Of a stretch of 64,000 bases of DNA, positions 1 through 8,209 are shown one piece after another. Made by a program: the position numbers and the translations under genes. The stretch lies in the NCBI GenBank assembly GCA_001797465.1, contig MGPQ01000010.1:124001-188000 (forward strand), written 5' to 3'. Each line of letters opens with the position of its first letter. Within the stretch, counting starts at the first letter, position 1. The notes beneath the pieces are model-generated. The model saw only the letters and a list, made by a program, of their open reading frames with translations. It had not been told where the DNA came from and searched no databases. Source of the DNA: Deltaproteobacteria bacterium GWB2_55_19 (GTDB taxonomy: Bacteria; Desulfobacterota; GWC2-55-46).

Positions 1-14
1 AATCTTTCCATTAC

Positions 15-842
15 ATGCGGCGCAAATTCTATAACCTGCTCGCGCTCTCCGTCTCGGTCATCTCGGCCGGGTTCGGGATATTCTTCCTCTTCTGGATACT
101 CAAGGACGTGATATCATTCGGCCTGCCCGCCTTGAACGGGTCGTTTTTTACTGAGCTCCCGGCCCCCCCCGGGGCCGAGGGCGGCGGGCTCGCCAACGCT
201 ATATTCGGGACGATGCTCATTACGGGCATAGCGACCGCCATAGGCGTGCCCTCCGGGATACTCGCCGGGACATATCTTTCCGAGTACGGCAGGAAGAGCA
301 GGGTCGCCTCGGTCGTCCGGTTCGTATCCGACATACTCGTGAGCGCGCCTTCCATCGTCGTCGGCGTCTTTGTCTACGCCTTGCTGGTAAAGCCCTTCGG
401 CGGGTTCTCGGCGATAGCCGGCGCGGTGGCATTATCCATCATCATGCTCCCTGTCGTCATAAGGACGTCGGAGGAGATGCTGAAACTCGTGCCGGACGCC
501 ACGCGCGAGGCGGCGCTCGCCCTCGGCGCCCCTCACTGGAAGGTGACGGTCCACGTCGTATACAGGGGGGCGCTCCGCGGCATAACGACGGGTGTGATGC
601 TCGCCGTCGCGAGGGTCTCCGGAGAGACGGCCCCGCTCCTTTTCACGTCGTTCAACAATTCCTTCTGGAATTTTGACATGAGCGAGCCTACGGCGACGCT
701 CACAGTCACAATATTCAATTACGCTATGGGGCCCTATGAGGACTGGCACCAGAAGGCGTGGGGCGGGGCGTTCCTCATAACGGCGATAGTGCTTTGCGTA
801 ACGCTTCTTTCAAGACTCATAGTGAGGAGAAAGGCCGCTTGA
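15..842 (+). CDS. pstA: Phosphate ABC transporter permease PstA
   Basis: Inner-membrane permease of the high-affinity PstSCAB phosphate importer. The 275-aa product is full length for PstA. It has an N-terminal membrane segment and a core of further hydrophobic helices. The EAA-type cytoplasmic loop that contacts the ATPase is visible as '[14 protein letters not shown]' around residues 165-178. The ATG lies only 14 nt inside the window, so pstC and pstS would be upstream, outside it. The stop codon overlaps the start of pstB, so the two are translationally coupled. Phosphate-dependent control would come from upstream and cannot be seen. Confidence 0.93.
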   Translation: MRRKFYNLLALSVSVISAGFGIFFLFWILKDVISFGLPALNGSFFTELPAPPGAEGGGLANAIFGTMLITGIATAIGVPSGILAGTYLSEYGRKSRVASVVRFVSDILVSAPSIVVGVFVYALLVKPFGGFSAIAGAVALSIIMLPVVIRTSEEMLKLVPDATREAALALGAPHWKVTVHVVYRGALRGITTGVMLAVARVSGETAPLLFTSFNNSFWNFDMSEPTATLTVTIFNYAMGPYEDWHQKAWGGAFLITAIVLCVTLLSRLIVRRKAA

Positions 843-1594
843 CGGACAAGATAAAGATAAAAGACCTGAACTTCCATTACGGCGCGAAGCAGGCGTTGAA
901 AAACATAAACCTCTCCGTGAAGGAGAAGGAGATAACGGCGCTCATCGGCCCCTCGGGGTGCGGGAAGACGACGTTCCTCAGGTGTCTTAACAGGATGCAC
1001 GATCTCTACCCGGGGAACCGATACGAGGGCGAGATAATAATAGACGGGAAGAACATACTGGAAAAGGGGCTCGACCTCATTAAATTAAGGTCCAGGGTCG
1101 GGATGGTCTTCCAGAAGCCTACGCCGTTCCCGATGTCCATGTTCGAGAACGTCGCCTTCGGCGTCAAACTCATGGGCATAAGGAAAAAGAAGGAGATATC
1201 CGAGCGGGTGGAGAAGGCCTTAAGGGACTCCGCCCTCTGGGACGAGATAAAGGACAGGTTGCACGAGCCCGCCCTCTCGCTCTCGGGCGGCCAGCAACAG
1301 AGGCTCTGCATAGCGAGGGCCGTGGCCGTGGAGCCCGAGGTGATTTTGATGGACGAGCCGTGCTCGGCGCTCGACCCCGTGGCCACCGCGAAGATAGAGG
1401 ACCTCATGACGGACCTCAAGAAGTACTACACGGTCGTTATCGTCACGCACAACATGCAACAGGCCGCGAGGGTCTCGGAGTACACGGGGTTTTTCATGCT
1501 CGGCGAGGTCGTCGAGTTTGACTTTACCCGGAAGATATTTACGGCCCCCGCCAACAAGCTTACTGAAGACTACATTACCGGAAGGTTCGGGTAG
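839..1594 (+). CDS. pstB: Phosphate ABC transporter ATPase PstB
   Basis: ATP-hydrolysing subunit of the Pst phosphate importer, 251 aa. Walker A 'GPSGCGKTT', the ABC signature 'LSGGQQQRL' and Walker B 'VILMDEP' are present in order, followed by the switch His in 'VTHNMQQA'. I chose the TTG at 839 because it overlaps the pstA stop (TTGA), has a GAGGAG ribosome site about 9 nt upstream and gives the normal PstB N-terminus. An ATG further upstream would add an unconserved extension out of the pstA frame. A palindromic mobile element follows and separates pstB from phoU. Confidence 0.93.
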   Translation: MTDKIKIKDLNFHYGAKQALKNINLSVKEKEITALIGPSGCGKTTFLRCLNRMHDLYPGNRYEGEIIIDGKNILEKGLDLIKLRSRVGMVFQKPTPFPMSMFENVAFGVKLMGIRKKKEISERVEKALRDSALWDEIKDRLHEPALSLSGGQQQRLCIARAVAVEPEVILMDEPCSALDPVATAKIEDLMTDLKKYYTVVIVTHNMQQAARVSEYTGFFMLGEVVEFDFTRKIFTAPANKLTEDYITGRFG

Positions 1595-1606
1595 TTTTTT
1601 ATTTCA

Positions 1607-1835
1607 AGGCTGTCTCTAAAAATTAGGAATTTTTTCTGAGGTCAAGGAAGGGCGGAAATAAAAAGCGCAGCATATATGGTAATATGTGAGCACTTTTATT
1701 TCCGCCCTGACGCAGTCCTTGCCGGACGGGCAAATTCGTATCAAACGGCTGAACATATGATACCCCAGGGGCTCCGTTTGATATTTGGCCCTGCGCCGAG
1801 CAGTCAGGAAAAATAACAATTTTTAGAGGTAGCCT
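1607..1835. repeat. MITE-like palindromic element A, copy 1, with a nested insert
   Basis: The element begins AGGCTGTCTCTAAAAATT and ends AATTTTTAGAGGTAGCCT, which are near-perfect terminal inverted repeats. Inside is a second inverted repeat (GGGCGGAAATAAAA and TTTTATTTCCGCCC). The same sequence recurs at 33323-33456, and one end recurs at 57988-58006. Compared with the second copy, this one carries an extra 85 bp at 1716-1800. It contains no coding capacity. It sits between pstB and phoU and may affect coupling of phoU to the pst transcript. Confidence 0.82.
1716..1800. repeat. Palindromic element B, copy 1, inserted into element A
   Basis: This 85-bp segment is absent from the other copy of element A. 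It starts TCCTTGCCGGACGGGCAA and ends TGCGCCGAG, and is flanked by a possible 3-bp target duplication (CAG). Its arms are inverted: GTATCAAACGG pairs with CCGTTTGATA. Related copies start with the same motif at 6400 and 34531, and the 6400 copy is 86 bp long. Confidence 0.72.
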
Positions 1836-1847
1836 CAAGGAGGAGAG

Positions 1848-2513
1848 ATGACGCGCGAGGCGTATCACAAGGCCCTTAAGGAACTGCAGGACGAGGTTTT
1901 GAAGATGTCCTCCATGGTCGGCACGGCCATAAAGGAATCGATGGAGGCGCTCAAATCCCGCGACCTGGAAATGTCCAGGCGGATAGTCAAGAACGACATG
2001 CTGATAAACAGGATGCGCTTCGACATAGAGGAAAAGTGCATCCGCTTGATCGCCACCCAACAGCCGATGGCCGTGGACCTGAGGGTGCTGGCCTCAATCA
2101 TAAACGTCATAACCGATCTTGAGCGCATAGGCGACCATGCCGAGGGGATCGCCAAGATCAGCGTCTCCATCGGGGACGAGCCCCTTGTGAAACCGCTTAT
2201 CGACATGCCGGTAATGGCCGGGAAGGCGCTCTCCATGCTCCAGAGGTGCATGGCCGCGTTTGTGGCGAGGGACGCCGAGGCCGCGAAGAAGATATGCAAC
2301 GAGGACGACGAGGTGGATTTACTCTATGACACCATCTACAACGAGCTCGTCCTCCTCATGGTGCAGGACCCGAAGATAATAAAGGACGCGACGTACCTCA
2401 TCTGGGCCGCGCACAACATAGAGAGGATGGCCGACAGGGTCACGAACATCGCCGAGAGGGTCGTCTACATGGCGACGGGGAAGATGGAGGAGATGAACGT
2501 CTCGAAGTATTGA
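1848..2513 (+). CDS. phoU: Phosphate transport regulator PhoU
   Basis: Cytoplasmic negative regulator that links Pst transporter status to the PhoR/PhoB system and limits phosphate uptake. The 221-aa all-helical protein shows the two tandem PhoU repeats. Each carries the metal-cluster motif, seen as 'DLERIGDHAEGIAKI' and 'NIERMADRVTNIAERV'. A strong ribosome site (AAGGAGGAGAG) precedes the ATG, immediately after the right end of the mobile element. Gene order pstA-pstB-phoU is the usual one. The intervening element means phoU may depend on read-through or on its own promoter. Confidence 0.95.
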   Translation: MTREAYHKALKELQDEVLKMSSMVGTAIKESMEALKSRDLEMSRRIVKNDMLINRMRFDIEEKCIRLIATQQPMAVDLRVLASIINVITDLERIGDHAEGIAKISVSIGDEPLVKPLIDMPVMAGKALSMLQRCMAAFVARDAEAAKKICNEDDEVDLLYDTIYNELVLLMVQDPKIIKDATYLIWAAHNIERMADRVTNIAERVVYMATGKMEEMNVSKY

Positions 2514-2530
2514 GTTTCTGAGGTTTTAAA

Positions 2531-2566
2531 AGTCTCCCTCCCCCTTTAAAAAGGGGGAGGGAGACT
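2531..2566. terminator. Long hairpin between convergent phoU and quinone reductase genes
   Basis: A 16-bp perfect inverted repeat (AGTCTCCCTCCCCCTT and its complement) with a 4-nt loop. On the minus strand it is followed by a T-rich tract (TTTTAAAA), so it best serves the oxidoreductase gene from the right. It may act in both directions. The CTCCC-type stem also resembles dispersed hairpins elsewhere in the window. Confidence 0.6.
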
Positions 2567-2598
2567 AAAAAAGAGCGCCTTTTGTATAATCTCCCCAT

Positions 2599-2621
2599 AC
2601 CCCTCTTTAGAAAAGAGGGGT
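2599..2621. terminator. Second hairpin downstream of phoU
   Basis: Inverted repeat ACCCCTCTTT and AAAGAGGGGT with a 3-nt loop, in the same convergent intergenic space. It may be a back-up terminator or another member of the polypurine hairpin family. Confidence 0.4.
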
Positions 2622-2649
2622 TCAACTCCTACCGAAAAAAAATAAACCC

Positions 2650-3606
2650 TCACGGCACGAGTATTATCTTCCCGTACGCGCTCTTCTCCATTATCTCGTG
2701 GTGCGCCCTCCCAGCGTCCTTAAGCGGCCACTCCCGTCCGACGACCGGACAAAGCGACCCGTTCTCGAATCCAGCCATAAGCCCCGCGTGTATGGAGGCA
2801 AGGTCCATGTCATCCGCGTTGAAGAGCGACATGCCTCTGATGTCTAAGTCCCGCGACATCGCGTCCCTCGGGTCTATTTCGACGGTCCCTCTCGACCCTA
2901 CTACAACTACCCTGCCGCGCCTCGCCAAAAATTTAAGGTCCTCGCCGAGGTTCGCGTTTGCGAGGAACTCGATAACGAGGTCTATGCCGTTCTTCGCAAA
3001 GGCGGACGCCGCCTTCAGATGCCCTTCATCCCTGTGGTTGACGACAAAGTGAGCGCCTTCCTTCAAGGCGAGCGCCTTGCCGTCTTCAGTCCCTGCTGTG
3101 CCTATTACCGTAAGCCCTGCGGCCCGCGCAAGCTGGACCGCCGCAGTGCCCACGCCCCCGGTCGCCCCGTGGACGAGGACGCTCTCTCCCGCGACGGCCC
3201 TGCCCTTTTGAAAAAGCGCCCTGTAAGCGGTCGCGTACGGCACGCCCACGCACGCGCCCTGGGCAAATGACAGCTTCCCGGGTAGCAGGTGGATCTGGGT
3301 CTCCTTGCAGAGCGCCTTTTCCGCGTAGGCGCCGGTTATCGTCCCCGCCGTATATACCCTGTCGCCGGGCTTGAACCTTGTGACATTGTCGCCAACCGCC
3401 TCGACCACGCCTCCGGCGTCCGCGCCGGGTGTGAACGGGAGTTCCCTCGCGTAAAAGAGCCCCGCACGGATGTAAACGTCGACCGGGTTCACTCCGACGG
3501 CCTTGATATCTATAAGCGCCTCGCCCGGCCCCGGCGCGCGCAGACCTATATCCTCAAGCCTCATCACCTCAGGCGCTCCGAACTCGTGCACCCTTATAGC
3601 CTTCAT
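2650..3606 (-). CDS. Zinc-independent quinone/NADPH oxidoreductase (MDR family)
   Basis: Medium-chain dehydrogenase/reductase of the quinone oxidoreductase (QOR) type, 318 aa, predicted to use NAD(P)H to reduce quinones or enone-like substrates in the cytoplasm. It opens 'MKAIRVHEFGAPEVM', which is characteristic of QOR. It has the GroES-like segment ('NPVDVYIRAG', 'PGADAGGVVEAVG') and the Rossmann motif 'GATGGVGTAAVQLA'. It lacks the structural-zinc cysteines of true alcohol dehydrogenases. A GGAGGTATCC ribosome site precedes the ATG. It is convergent with phoU and not in an obvious operon. The substrate is unknown. Confidence 0.85.
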   Translation of the reverse strand: MKAIRVHEFGAPEVMRLEDIGLRAPGPGEALIDIKAVGVNPVDVYIRAGLFYARELPFTPGADAGGVVEAVGDNVTRFKPGDRVYTAGTITGAYAEKALCKETQIHLLPGKLSFAQGACVGVPYATAYRALFQKGRAVAGESVLVHGATGGVGTAAVQLARAAGLTVIGTAGTEDGKALALKEGAHFVVNHRDEGHLKAASAFAKNGIDLVIEFLANANLGEDLKFLARRGRVVVVGSRGTVEIDPRDAMSRDLDIRGMSLFNADDMDLASIHAGLMAGFENGSLCPVVGREWPLKDAGRAHHEIMEKSAYGKIILVP

Positions 3607-3724
3607 GGATACCTCCGGTCGGTCACGAAAGTGTGTTACTGAGAGTATATCTCATTTTTCCCCTTCATCAGTGCTTCGAAGGAACACACCTCCCCTTAGT
3701 CCACTCCCGTCAAGGGAGGGATCT

Positions 3725-3816
3725 GTCATTCCCTCGCGCTCAAGGGGATCCAGTGTCTTTGCCATACTTGATTAAGACAAACAAACTGGATTCCCGATAA
3801 AAGCCTCGGGAATGAC
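3725..3816. repeat. GTCATTCCC-type inverted repeat
   Basis: The left arm begins GTCATTCCCTCG and runs to GGGATCCAGT. The right arm runs from ACTGGATTCCCG to CGGGAATGAC. The arms are inverted copies separated by about 30 bp. I recall GTCATTCCCG...GGAATCCAGT repeats as scattered in many delta-type genomes. It lies in the gap between the lpxH-like gene and the oxidoreductase. Confidence 0.65.
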
Positions 3817-3860
3817 AAAAGGAAATCAGGGTGGGAGATATTTTCGATGAAGGAAAAGCC

Positions 3861-4565
3861 CTACCCCTTGAATTTCTCTATCCTGAAAGAGCCTTTCTCA
3901 AAGACGAGATAGCTCCTGTCGGCCGCGAAGCTCCCTGGGTTTGCGAAAACGCCGTTTTTTTCCTGGTATATGCCGGGCGCGTGGGAGTGCGCGAATACCA
4001 CGCAGTCAACGGCTCCGAGCCTCGACACAGCGAAAGCGCGGAGCGCTTCGTCGATCCGCTTCCCTTTGTCGTACCCGGTGTTCTTCGTGCGGCTTCTTCT
4101 GGACAACCCCATCGCGCACTTCCAGACGAAGCCGGGGGTTGCGGCCCACGCTATTAGTCTGAACGCCGGGCTCCTTAAAAACGCGCGCCAGAGCATGTAG
4201 CCGAATGTCATCGATACCGTGTCGCCGTGGAGGAGGAGGAACGCCTTTCCGTCAAGCGAGGCCTCTCCCATGTTAGGGATTACCTTTGCCTTGAGCTTTG
4301 CAGTAAAAAAAGGCCCCATTGAAAAGTCGTGGTTGCCCTCGGTGTAGAAGATGTGCGCGCCTCTCCGTTTAAGCCTGAGGAGCTCGTCGAGCACCGTGGA
4401 GTAGTTCTCTTCGACGACTTTGTTTGCGCCGGTCCAGAAGTCGAAGAGGTCCCCGAGTATGACGAGGTTGTCCGCCTTGAGATTTGATAGGAATTTGACG
4501 AGCGCGGCCTGGTTGGGGTCTCCCAGGCCTTTAAGGTGCGCGTCGGCGACAAAGACGGTCTTCAT
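3861..4565 (-). CDS. lpxH: UDP-2,3-diacylglucosamine hydrolase-like metallophosphoesterase
   Basis: Calcineurin-type phosphoesterase of 234 aa, close to LpxH length. LpxH cleaves UDP-2,3-diacylglucosamine to lipid X and UMP in lipid A synthesis. All metal-ligand blocks are visible in order: DAH near residue 8, 'GDLFDFW' near 38, 'GNHD' near 78, 'LHGD' near 113 and 'AHSHAP' near 195. The start overlaps the aroE stop by 4 nt (ATGA), indicating co-translation after ribF and aroE. The family also holds uncharacterised phosphoesterases, so the exact substrate is inferred from the motif pattern and the Gram-negative context. Confidence 0.72.
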   Translation of the reverse strand: MKTVFVADAHLKGLGDPNQAALVKFLSNLKADNLVILGDLFDFWTGANKVVEENYSTVLDELLRLKRRGAHIFYTEGNHDFSMGPFFTAKLKAKVIPNMGEASLDGKAFLLLHGDTVSMTFGYMLWRAFLRSPAFRLIAWAATPGFVWKCAMGLSRRSRTKNTGYDKGKRIDEALRAFAVSRLGAVDCVVFAHSHAPGIYQEKNGVFANPGSFAADRSYLVFEKGSFRIEKFKG

Positions 4566-5431
4566 TTTAGGTTCAGCGCGGCGAGAGCCGCGCGCTGCAT
4601 TACCTCGACCGGCGCTTTCTTTCCGGTCCAGAGCTCGAATGTGAGCGCGCCCTGTCTGACGAGCATTGAGAGCCCGTAGTGGACCCGCAGGCCGCGCGCC
4701 TTTGCCGCGTTCAAAAACGCCGTCTCAAGCGGGACGTATACGATGTCCGAGACTATTGAGCCCCTGGGCAGGGCCTCAAGCGGCACGTCGGGCGCCCCGG
4801 TCCCTTTCATCCCGATGGAAGTGGTGTTGACGACAAGGGAGGCGTTGTTTAAATCTTGAGCGATGGCGCTATCAAGGAGGCCTACGGCCTTCATAACAAC
4901 CGGATAGGAGGCCTCGAACTCCCTTATAAGGTCCTCCGCCCGCTTAAGGGTCCTGTTTGCGACGACTATCGAGGCAGGTCTTTTTTCAAGCGCGGACCTT
5001 AGAATCGCCCGGGCCGCGCCCCCGGCCCCGAGTATGACTATGCGTTTTCCCCGGACCGTAAAGCCAATATCCTCCTTGAGGCTCAAGAGATAGCCGGGGC
5101 CGTCGGTGTTGTAGCCGACGAGCTTTCCGTTCCTGTTGACGATGGTATTTACCGCGCCTGCCGCTTTCGCGTCCGGGTCGACCTCATCCAGGTACTTTAA
5201 TACCTTTTCCTTGTGGGGGATGGTGACGTTGACGCCGCAGAGATTCAGCGCCCGGATGGCGTTGACCGCCGTCTTGAGGTCGGTAGCCGGCGACTTCCTG
5301 ACATGAAATGGGACGTAGGCCATATCGAGCCCCAGGGCCTCGAAGGCGGCGTTATGCATGGCAGGCGAGATCGTGTGGTCCACGGGGTCGCCGAATATGC
5401 CGACGAGCTTTGTCTTTCCGCTTATCTCCAA
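4562..5431 (-). CDS. aroE: Shikimate dehydrogenase AroE
   Basis: NADPH-dependent reduction of 3-dehydroshikimate to shikimate in aromatic amino-acid synthesis. The 289-aa protein shows the substrate site 'SPAMHNAAF', the catalytic Lys in 'NVTIPHKEKV', the cofactor loop 'GAGGAARAI' and 'NTDGPGY'. It starts at TTG, two bases after the ribF stop, with a GGAGG site about 7 nt upstream. That spacing decides the start. It is cotranscribed with ribF and the lpxH-like gene. Confidence 0.93.
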   Translation of the reverse strand: MEISGKTKLVGIFGDPVDHTISPAMHNAAFEALGLDMAYVPFHVRKSPATDLKTAVNAIRALNLCGVNVTIPHKEKVLKYLDEVDPDAKAAGAVNTIVNRNGKLVGYNTDGPGYLLSLKEDIGFTVRGKRIVILGAGGAARAILRSALEKRPASIVVANRTLKRAEDLIREFEASYPVVMKAVGLLDSAIAQDLNNASLVVNTTSIGMKGTGAPDVPLEALPRGSIVSDIVYVPLETAFLNAAKARGLRVHYGLSMLVRQGALTFELWTGKKAPVEVMQRAALAALNLK

Positions 5432-6358
5432 TCAAGACCTCCGTCTGCCGAGTATCTTCCTCGCCCTGCCGACATCCTTTCTTATCGCCTTCACGAGCGC
5501 CTCCCTTGACATGAAGGCGGCCTCGTCACGGAGCCTCTCAGCGAAGCGCACCTCGACCTTTTTACCATAGATGTCGCTTATGAAGTCAAGTATGTGCACT
5601 TCTATCGCGCGGGCCTTTCCCCCGAAGGTCGGGGCGACCCCGATGTTAAGCACCGCCTCGCGCTCCCGGCCGTCGAGGAGCGCGAAGGCCGCGTATACGC
5701 CGTCTTTCGGGACGAGTTCGCTCTCGACGTCGAGGTTCGCGGTGGGGAAGCCTATCTCCTTCCCCATGTCTTTGCCCCTTACGACCCTGCCCTTTATCGA
5801 GTATAACCTTCCGAGGAGTCCGGCGGCCTTTTTAACCTCGCCGTCCTTCACATACGCGCGTATCCGCGAACTGCTTACGACCTCGTTCCGCCGTTTGTAC
5901 GCGGGGACCAGGAAGACCTTGAAGCCGAATTCATTCCCGAGCTCTTTTAAGTACTCGACGGTCCCGGACCTGCCTGTGCCGAACGAAAAATCGTGGCCGA
6001 CCCAGACCTCCCGGACCGAAAGCGCGTCCACAAGCACACTCTCGACGAACTGCCTCGGGTGGGTCGCCGCAAAGGCCTTCGTGAACTCCGCGAGCACGAG
6101 CCAGTCCGCGCCGGTCGCGTTAATGAGCCTTATCTTCTCGTCAATATCTATAAGAAGGGGCGGGGACTTCTCCGGGGCGACGACCTTCAACGGGTGCGGC
6201 TCAAAGGTATAGACTACCGAAGGCGCGCCGAACCTCCTCGCGCGCGCGACGACCTTTTCTATCACCCTCCTGTGCCCGATATGCAACCCGTCAAAGTTGC
6301 CAAGCGTGAGTATGGGGTTTTTAATCTCTTTTAAATCGGAGTCTCTTACGACTTTCAT
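5432..6358 (-). CDS. ribF: Bifunctional riboflavin kinase/FAD synthetase RibF
   Basis: Makes FMN from riboflavin and then FAD from FMN, in the cytoplasm. The N-terminal adenylyltransferase half shows 'LGNFDGLHIGHR' near residue 20. The C-terminal flavokinase half shows 'GKEIGFPTANLD' near 200 and ends in the expected Arg-rich helix ('DVGRARKILGR'). At 308 aa it is normal for the family. First gene of a ribF-aroE-lpxH-like minus-strand run. Element B lies just upstream of its start. Confidence 0.94.
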   Translation of the reverse strand: MKVVRDSDLKEIKNPILTLGNFDGLHIGHRRVIEKVVARARRFGAPSVVYTFEPHPLKVVAPEKSPPLLIDIDEKIRLINATGADWLVLAEFTKAFAATHPRQFVESVLVDALSVREVWVGHDFSFGTGRSGTVEYLKELGNEFGFKVFLVPAYKRRNEVVSSSRIRAYVKDGEVKKAAGLLGRLYSIKGRVVRGKDMGKEIGFPTANLDVESELVPKDGVYAAFALLDGREREAVLNIGVAPTFGGKARAIEVHILDFISDIYGKKVEVRFAERLRDEAAFMSREALVKAIRKDVGRARKILGRRRS

Positions 6359-6399
6359 ATAAATTCGGAGTATTAGAGGATCAGAGAGCCTCTTGGGGG

Positions 6400-6485
6400 T
6401 CCTCGCCGGACGGGCAAACCCGTATCAAATGATTATATTTTAAATCGTCCTACAAGGAACCTTTTGACGCTGGCGGTGCGCCGAG
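6400..6485. repeat. Palindromic element B, copy 2
   Basis: Starts TCCTCGCCGGACGGGCAA, continues with GTATCAAA, and ends TGCGCCGAG. At 86 bp it matches copy 1 (85 bp) in length and ends, while the middle has diverged. It lies in the gap between ribF and ubiB. Its right end runs into a GGTGCGCCGAGCGCACC palindrome. Confidence 0.65.
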
Positions 6486-6523
6486 CGCACCTTTTTATAA
6501 AAAGTCCCCCCCAGGTTCAAGTC

Positions 6524-8209
6524 TCAAAACTTCCCGGACCTTATTATCTGGAAGGCGAGCCAGAGTCCGAGTATCGACGCGATGATGAAGCCGAGGACCC
6601 CGAGCGCCGGGAGCCCGAATATCATAGGGGCGGCCTCCGCGGCTATGACGAGCGACGAGCCTACGATGAGGGCCGCTATGATGATGGCGAAAGTGAGCCT
6701 GTTCGAGGAGCGGTCCATCTCGCCCATGAACTCCTCGAGCCCCCGGTGCTTGAACTCTATGCCAATCTTCCCCTCGTCTATCTTTTTGAGTATCCGCGCG
6801 GCCTCTATCGGGAACCTTTCAGCGAGGTCGCGGTAGTCTGATAAGGCGCGCGCCGCGTCCTTGATGACCGTCCCCGGGCTCATGCTTTCGACATAGAGCC
6901 TGGTGGCGTACGGCTGGCTCTCCTTTATAATGTCTATATCCGGGTGTAGGAGCCTGCCGAGCCCTTCGAGCTCTATGATGCATTTGTCGAAGAGGAGGAG
7001 GTCCCTCGGGAGCCTTATGTCGTGTCTGGCGGCCAGCCTTATGTAGTCGAGGAGGAGCTCGCCCATGCGGACGTGCTTGAAAGGCCGTCCGAAGTAGCGG
7101 AGCATTATATCATAATACTCGCGCTCGAATGAAGCCCTGTCTATGTCCTCTGGGAGTATCCCCATGCGCTGGTAGACCCTCGTGAGGCGCTCGAAGTCCT
7201 CGGAGGCGAAGCTTATGAGGATGTCGGCGAGGTGCTGTTTCATCTCGTTGTCGATACGGCCGACTATGCCGAAGTCGACGAGGGCTATTTTGCCCTCGGA
7301 TATTACGAAGATATTGCCGGAGTGGAGGTCTCCGTGGAATATGCCGAACTCGAATACCTGGCGGAAGAAGACGTCCGCGATGAGGATGGCGACGGAGGCG
7401 GTGTCTATGGATTTTTCCCTGAGTTTCTGGACGTTGTCGATTTTTATGCCGTCGATCTTTTCGAGCGTGAGGACGCGCCTGGCCGTAATATCCCAGAATA
7501 CGGAGGGAATGACGACCCTCGCGTCACCGGAGAAGTTTTCGCGGAAGCGCTCGGTGTAGCTCGCCTCGAGCGTAAAGTCCATCTCGCGCCTGAGCACGCG
7601 CGAGAACTCCTCGACCATGCCCTCGGGGTCGTAGAGCCTGCTCTCGGGTATGTACTTGAGCGCGAGTTTGGCGATATAGGCGAGGATGGACGTATCCAGG
7701 TCTATCAGCGCCTCGATCCCCGGCCTCTGGACCTTTACGATGACTTCAACGCCCTCGGGGGTGCGCGCCCTGTGGACCTGGGCGATGGAAGCCGCGGCGA
7801 CCGCTTCCTCGTCGAACTCGGAGAAGAGCTCGCTCAGGGGCCTTTTGAACTCGGCTTCTATTACGGACTTTACCTGGGAGAACGGAATCGGCGCGACCGA
7901 GTCCTGGAGTTTCAGGAACTCGATTATATATTCGTGCGGGACTATGTCTGGCCTTGTGGAGAGGATCTGGCCGAGTTTTATGAACGTGGGGCCGAGCTCT
8001 TCGAGCGCAAGTCGGGCCCTGGCAGGCGCGGAGAGCGCCGCTTCCTCGCGGGCGAGTTTGCGCCTTAAGACCCGCACTGGCAGGGACACCAGCCCCCCGA
8101 GGCGCAGGCTCTCCATGAGGGGATGGAAACCGTGCCTTACGAATACGGTCACGATCGTCCGGAGCCTCTTTATGTTCCTGTACGCGAGGTGGAACCTCAT
8201 GGGGGTCAT
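6524..8209 (-). CDS. ubiB: UbiB/ABC1-family atypical kinase
   Basis: Member of the UbiB/COQ8 protein-kinase-like family, membrane-anchored ATPases that support quinone-lipid biosynthesis. The 561-aa protein shows the KxGQ motif ('FIKLGQILSTRPD') near residue 77 and the Ala-rich nucleotide loop ('AAASIAQVHRA') near 134. Kinase-like catalytic blocks follow ('FHGDLHSGNIF', 'LVDFGIVG'). Two C-terminal transmembrane helices ('IIIAALIVGSSLVIAAEAA' and beyond) place it at the inner membrane. Its start overlaps the rnr stop by 4 nt, so it is translationally coupled to rnr. Confidence 0.92.
   Translation of the reverse strand: MTPMRFHLAYRNIKRLRTIVTVFVRHGFHPLMESLRLGGLVSLPVRVLRRKLAREEAALSAPARARLALEELGPTFIKLGQILSTRPDIVPHEYIIEFLKLQDSVAPIPFSQVKSVIEAEFKRPLSELFSEFDEEAVAAASIAQVHRARTPEGVEVIVKVQRPGIEALIDLDTSILAYIAKLALKYIPESRLYDPEGMVEEFSRVLRREMDFTLEASYTERFRENFSGDARVVIPSVFWDITARRVLTLEKIDGIKIDNVQKLREKSIDTASVAILIADVFFRQVFEFGIFHGDLHSGNIFVISEGKIALVDFGIVGRIDNEMKQHLADILISFASEDFERLTRVYQRMGILPEDIDRASFEREYYDIMLRYFGRPFKHVRMGELLLDYIRLAARHDIRLPRDLLLFDKCIIELEGLGRLLHPDIDIIKESQPYATRLYVESMSPGTVIKDAARALSDYRDLAERFPIEAARILKKIDEGKIGIEFKHRGLEEFMGEMDRSSNRLTFAIIIAALIVGSSLVIAAEAAPMIFGLPALGVLGFIIASILGLWLAFQIIRSGKF

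Noticed and set aside
7232-8068. 278-aa plus-strand frame
   Set aside because: It lies antisense inside ubiB, which has clear family motifs. The acidic, Tyr/Glu-rich composition is typical of a shadow frame.
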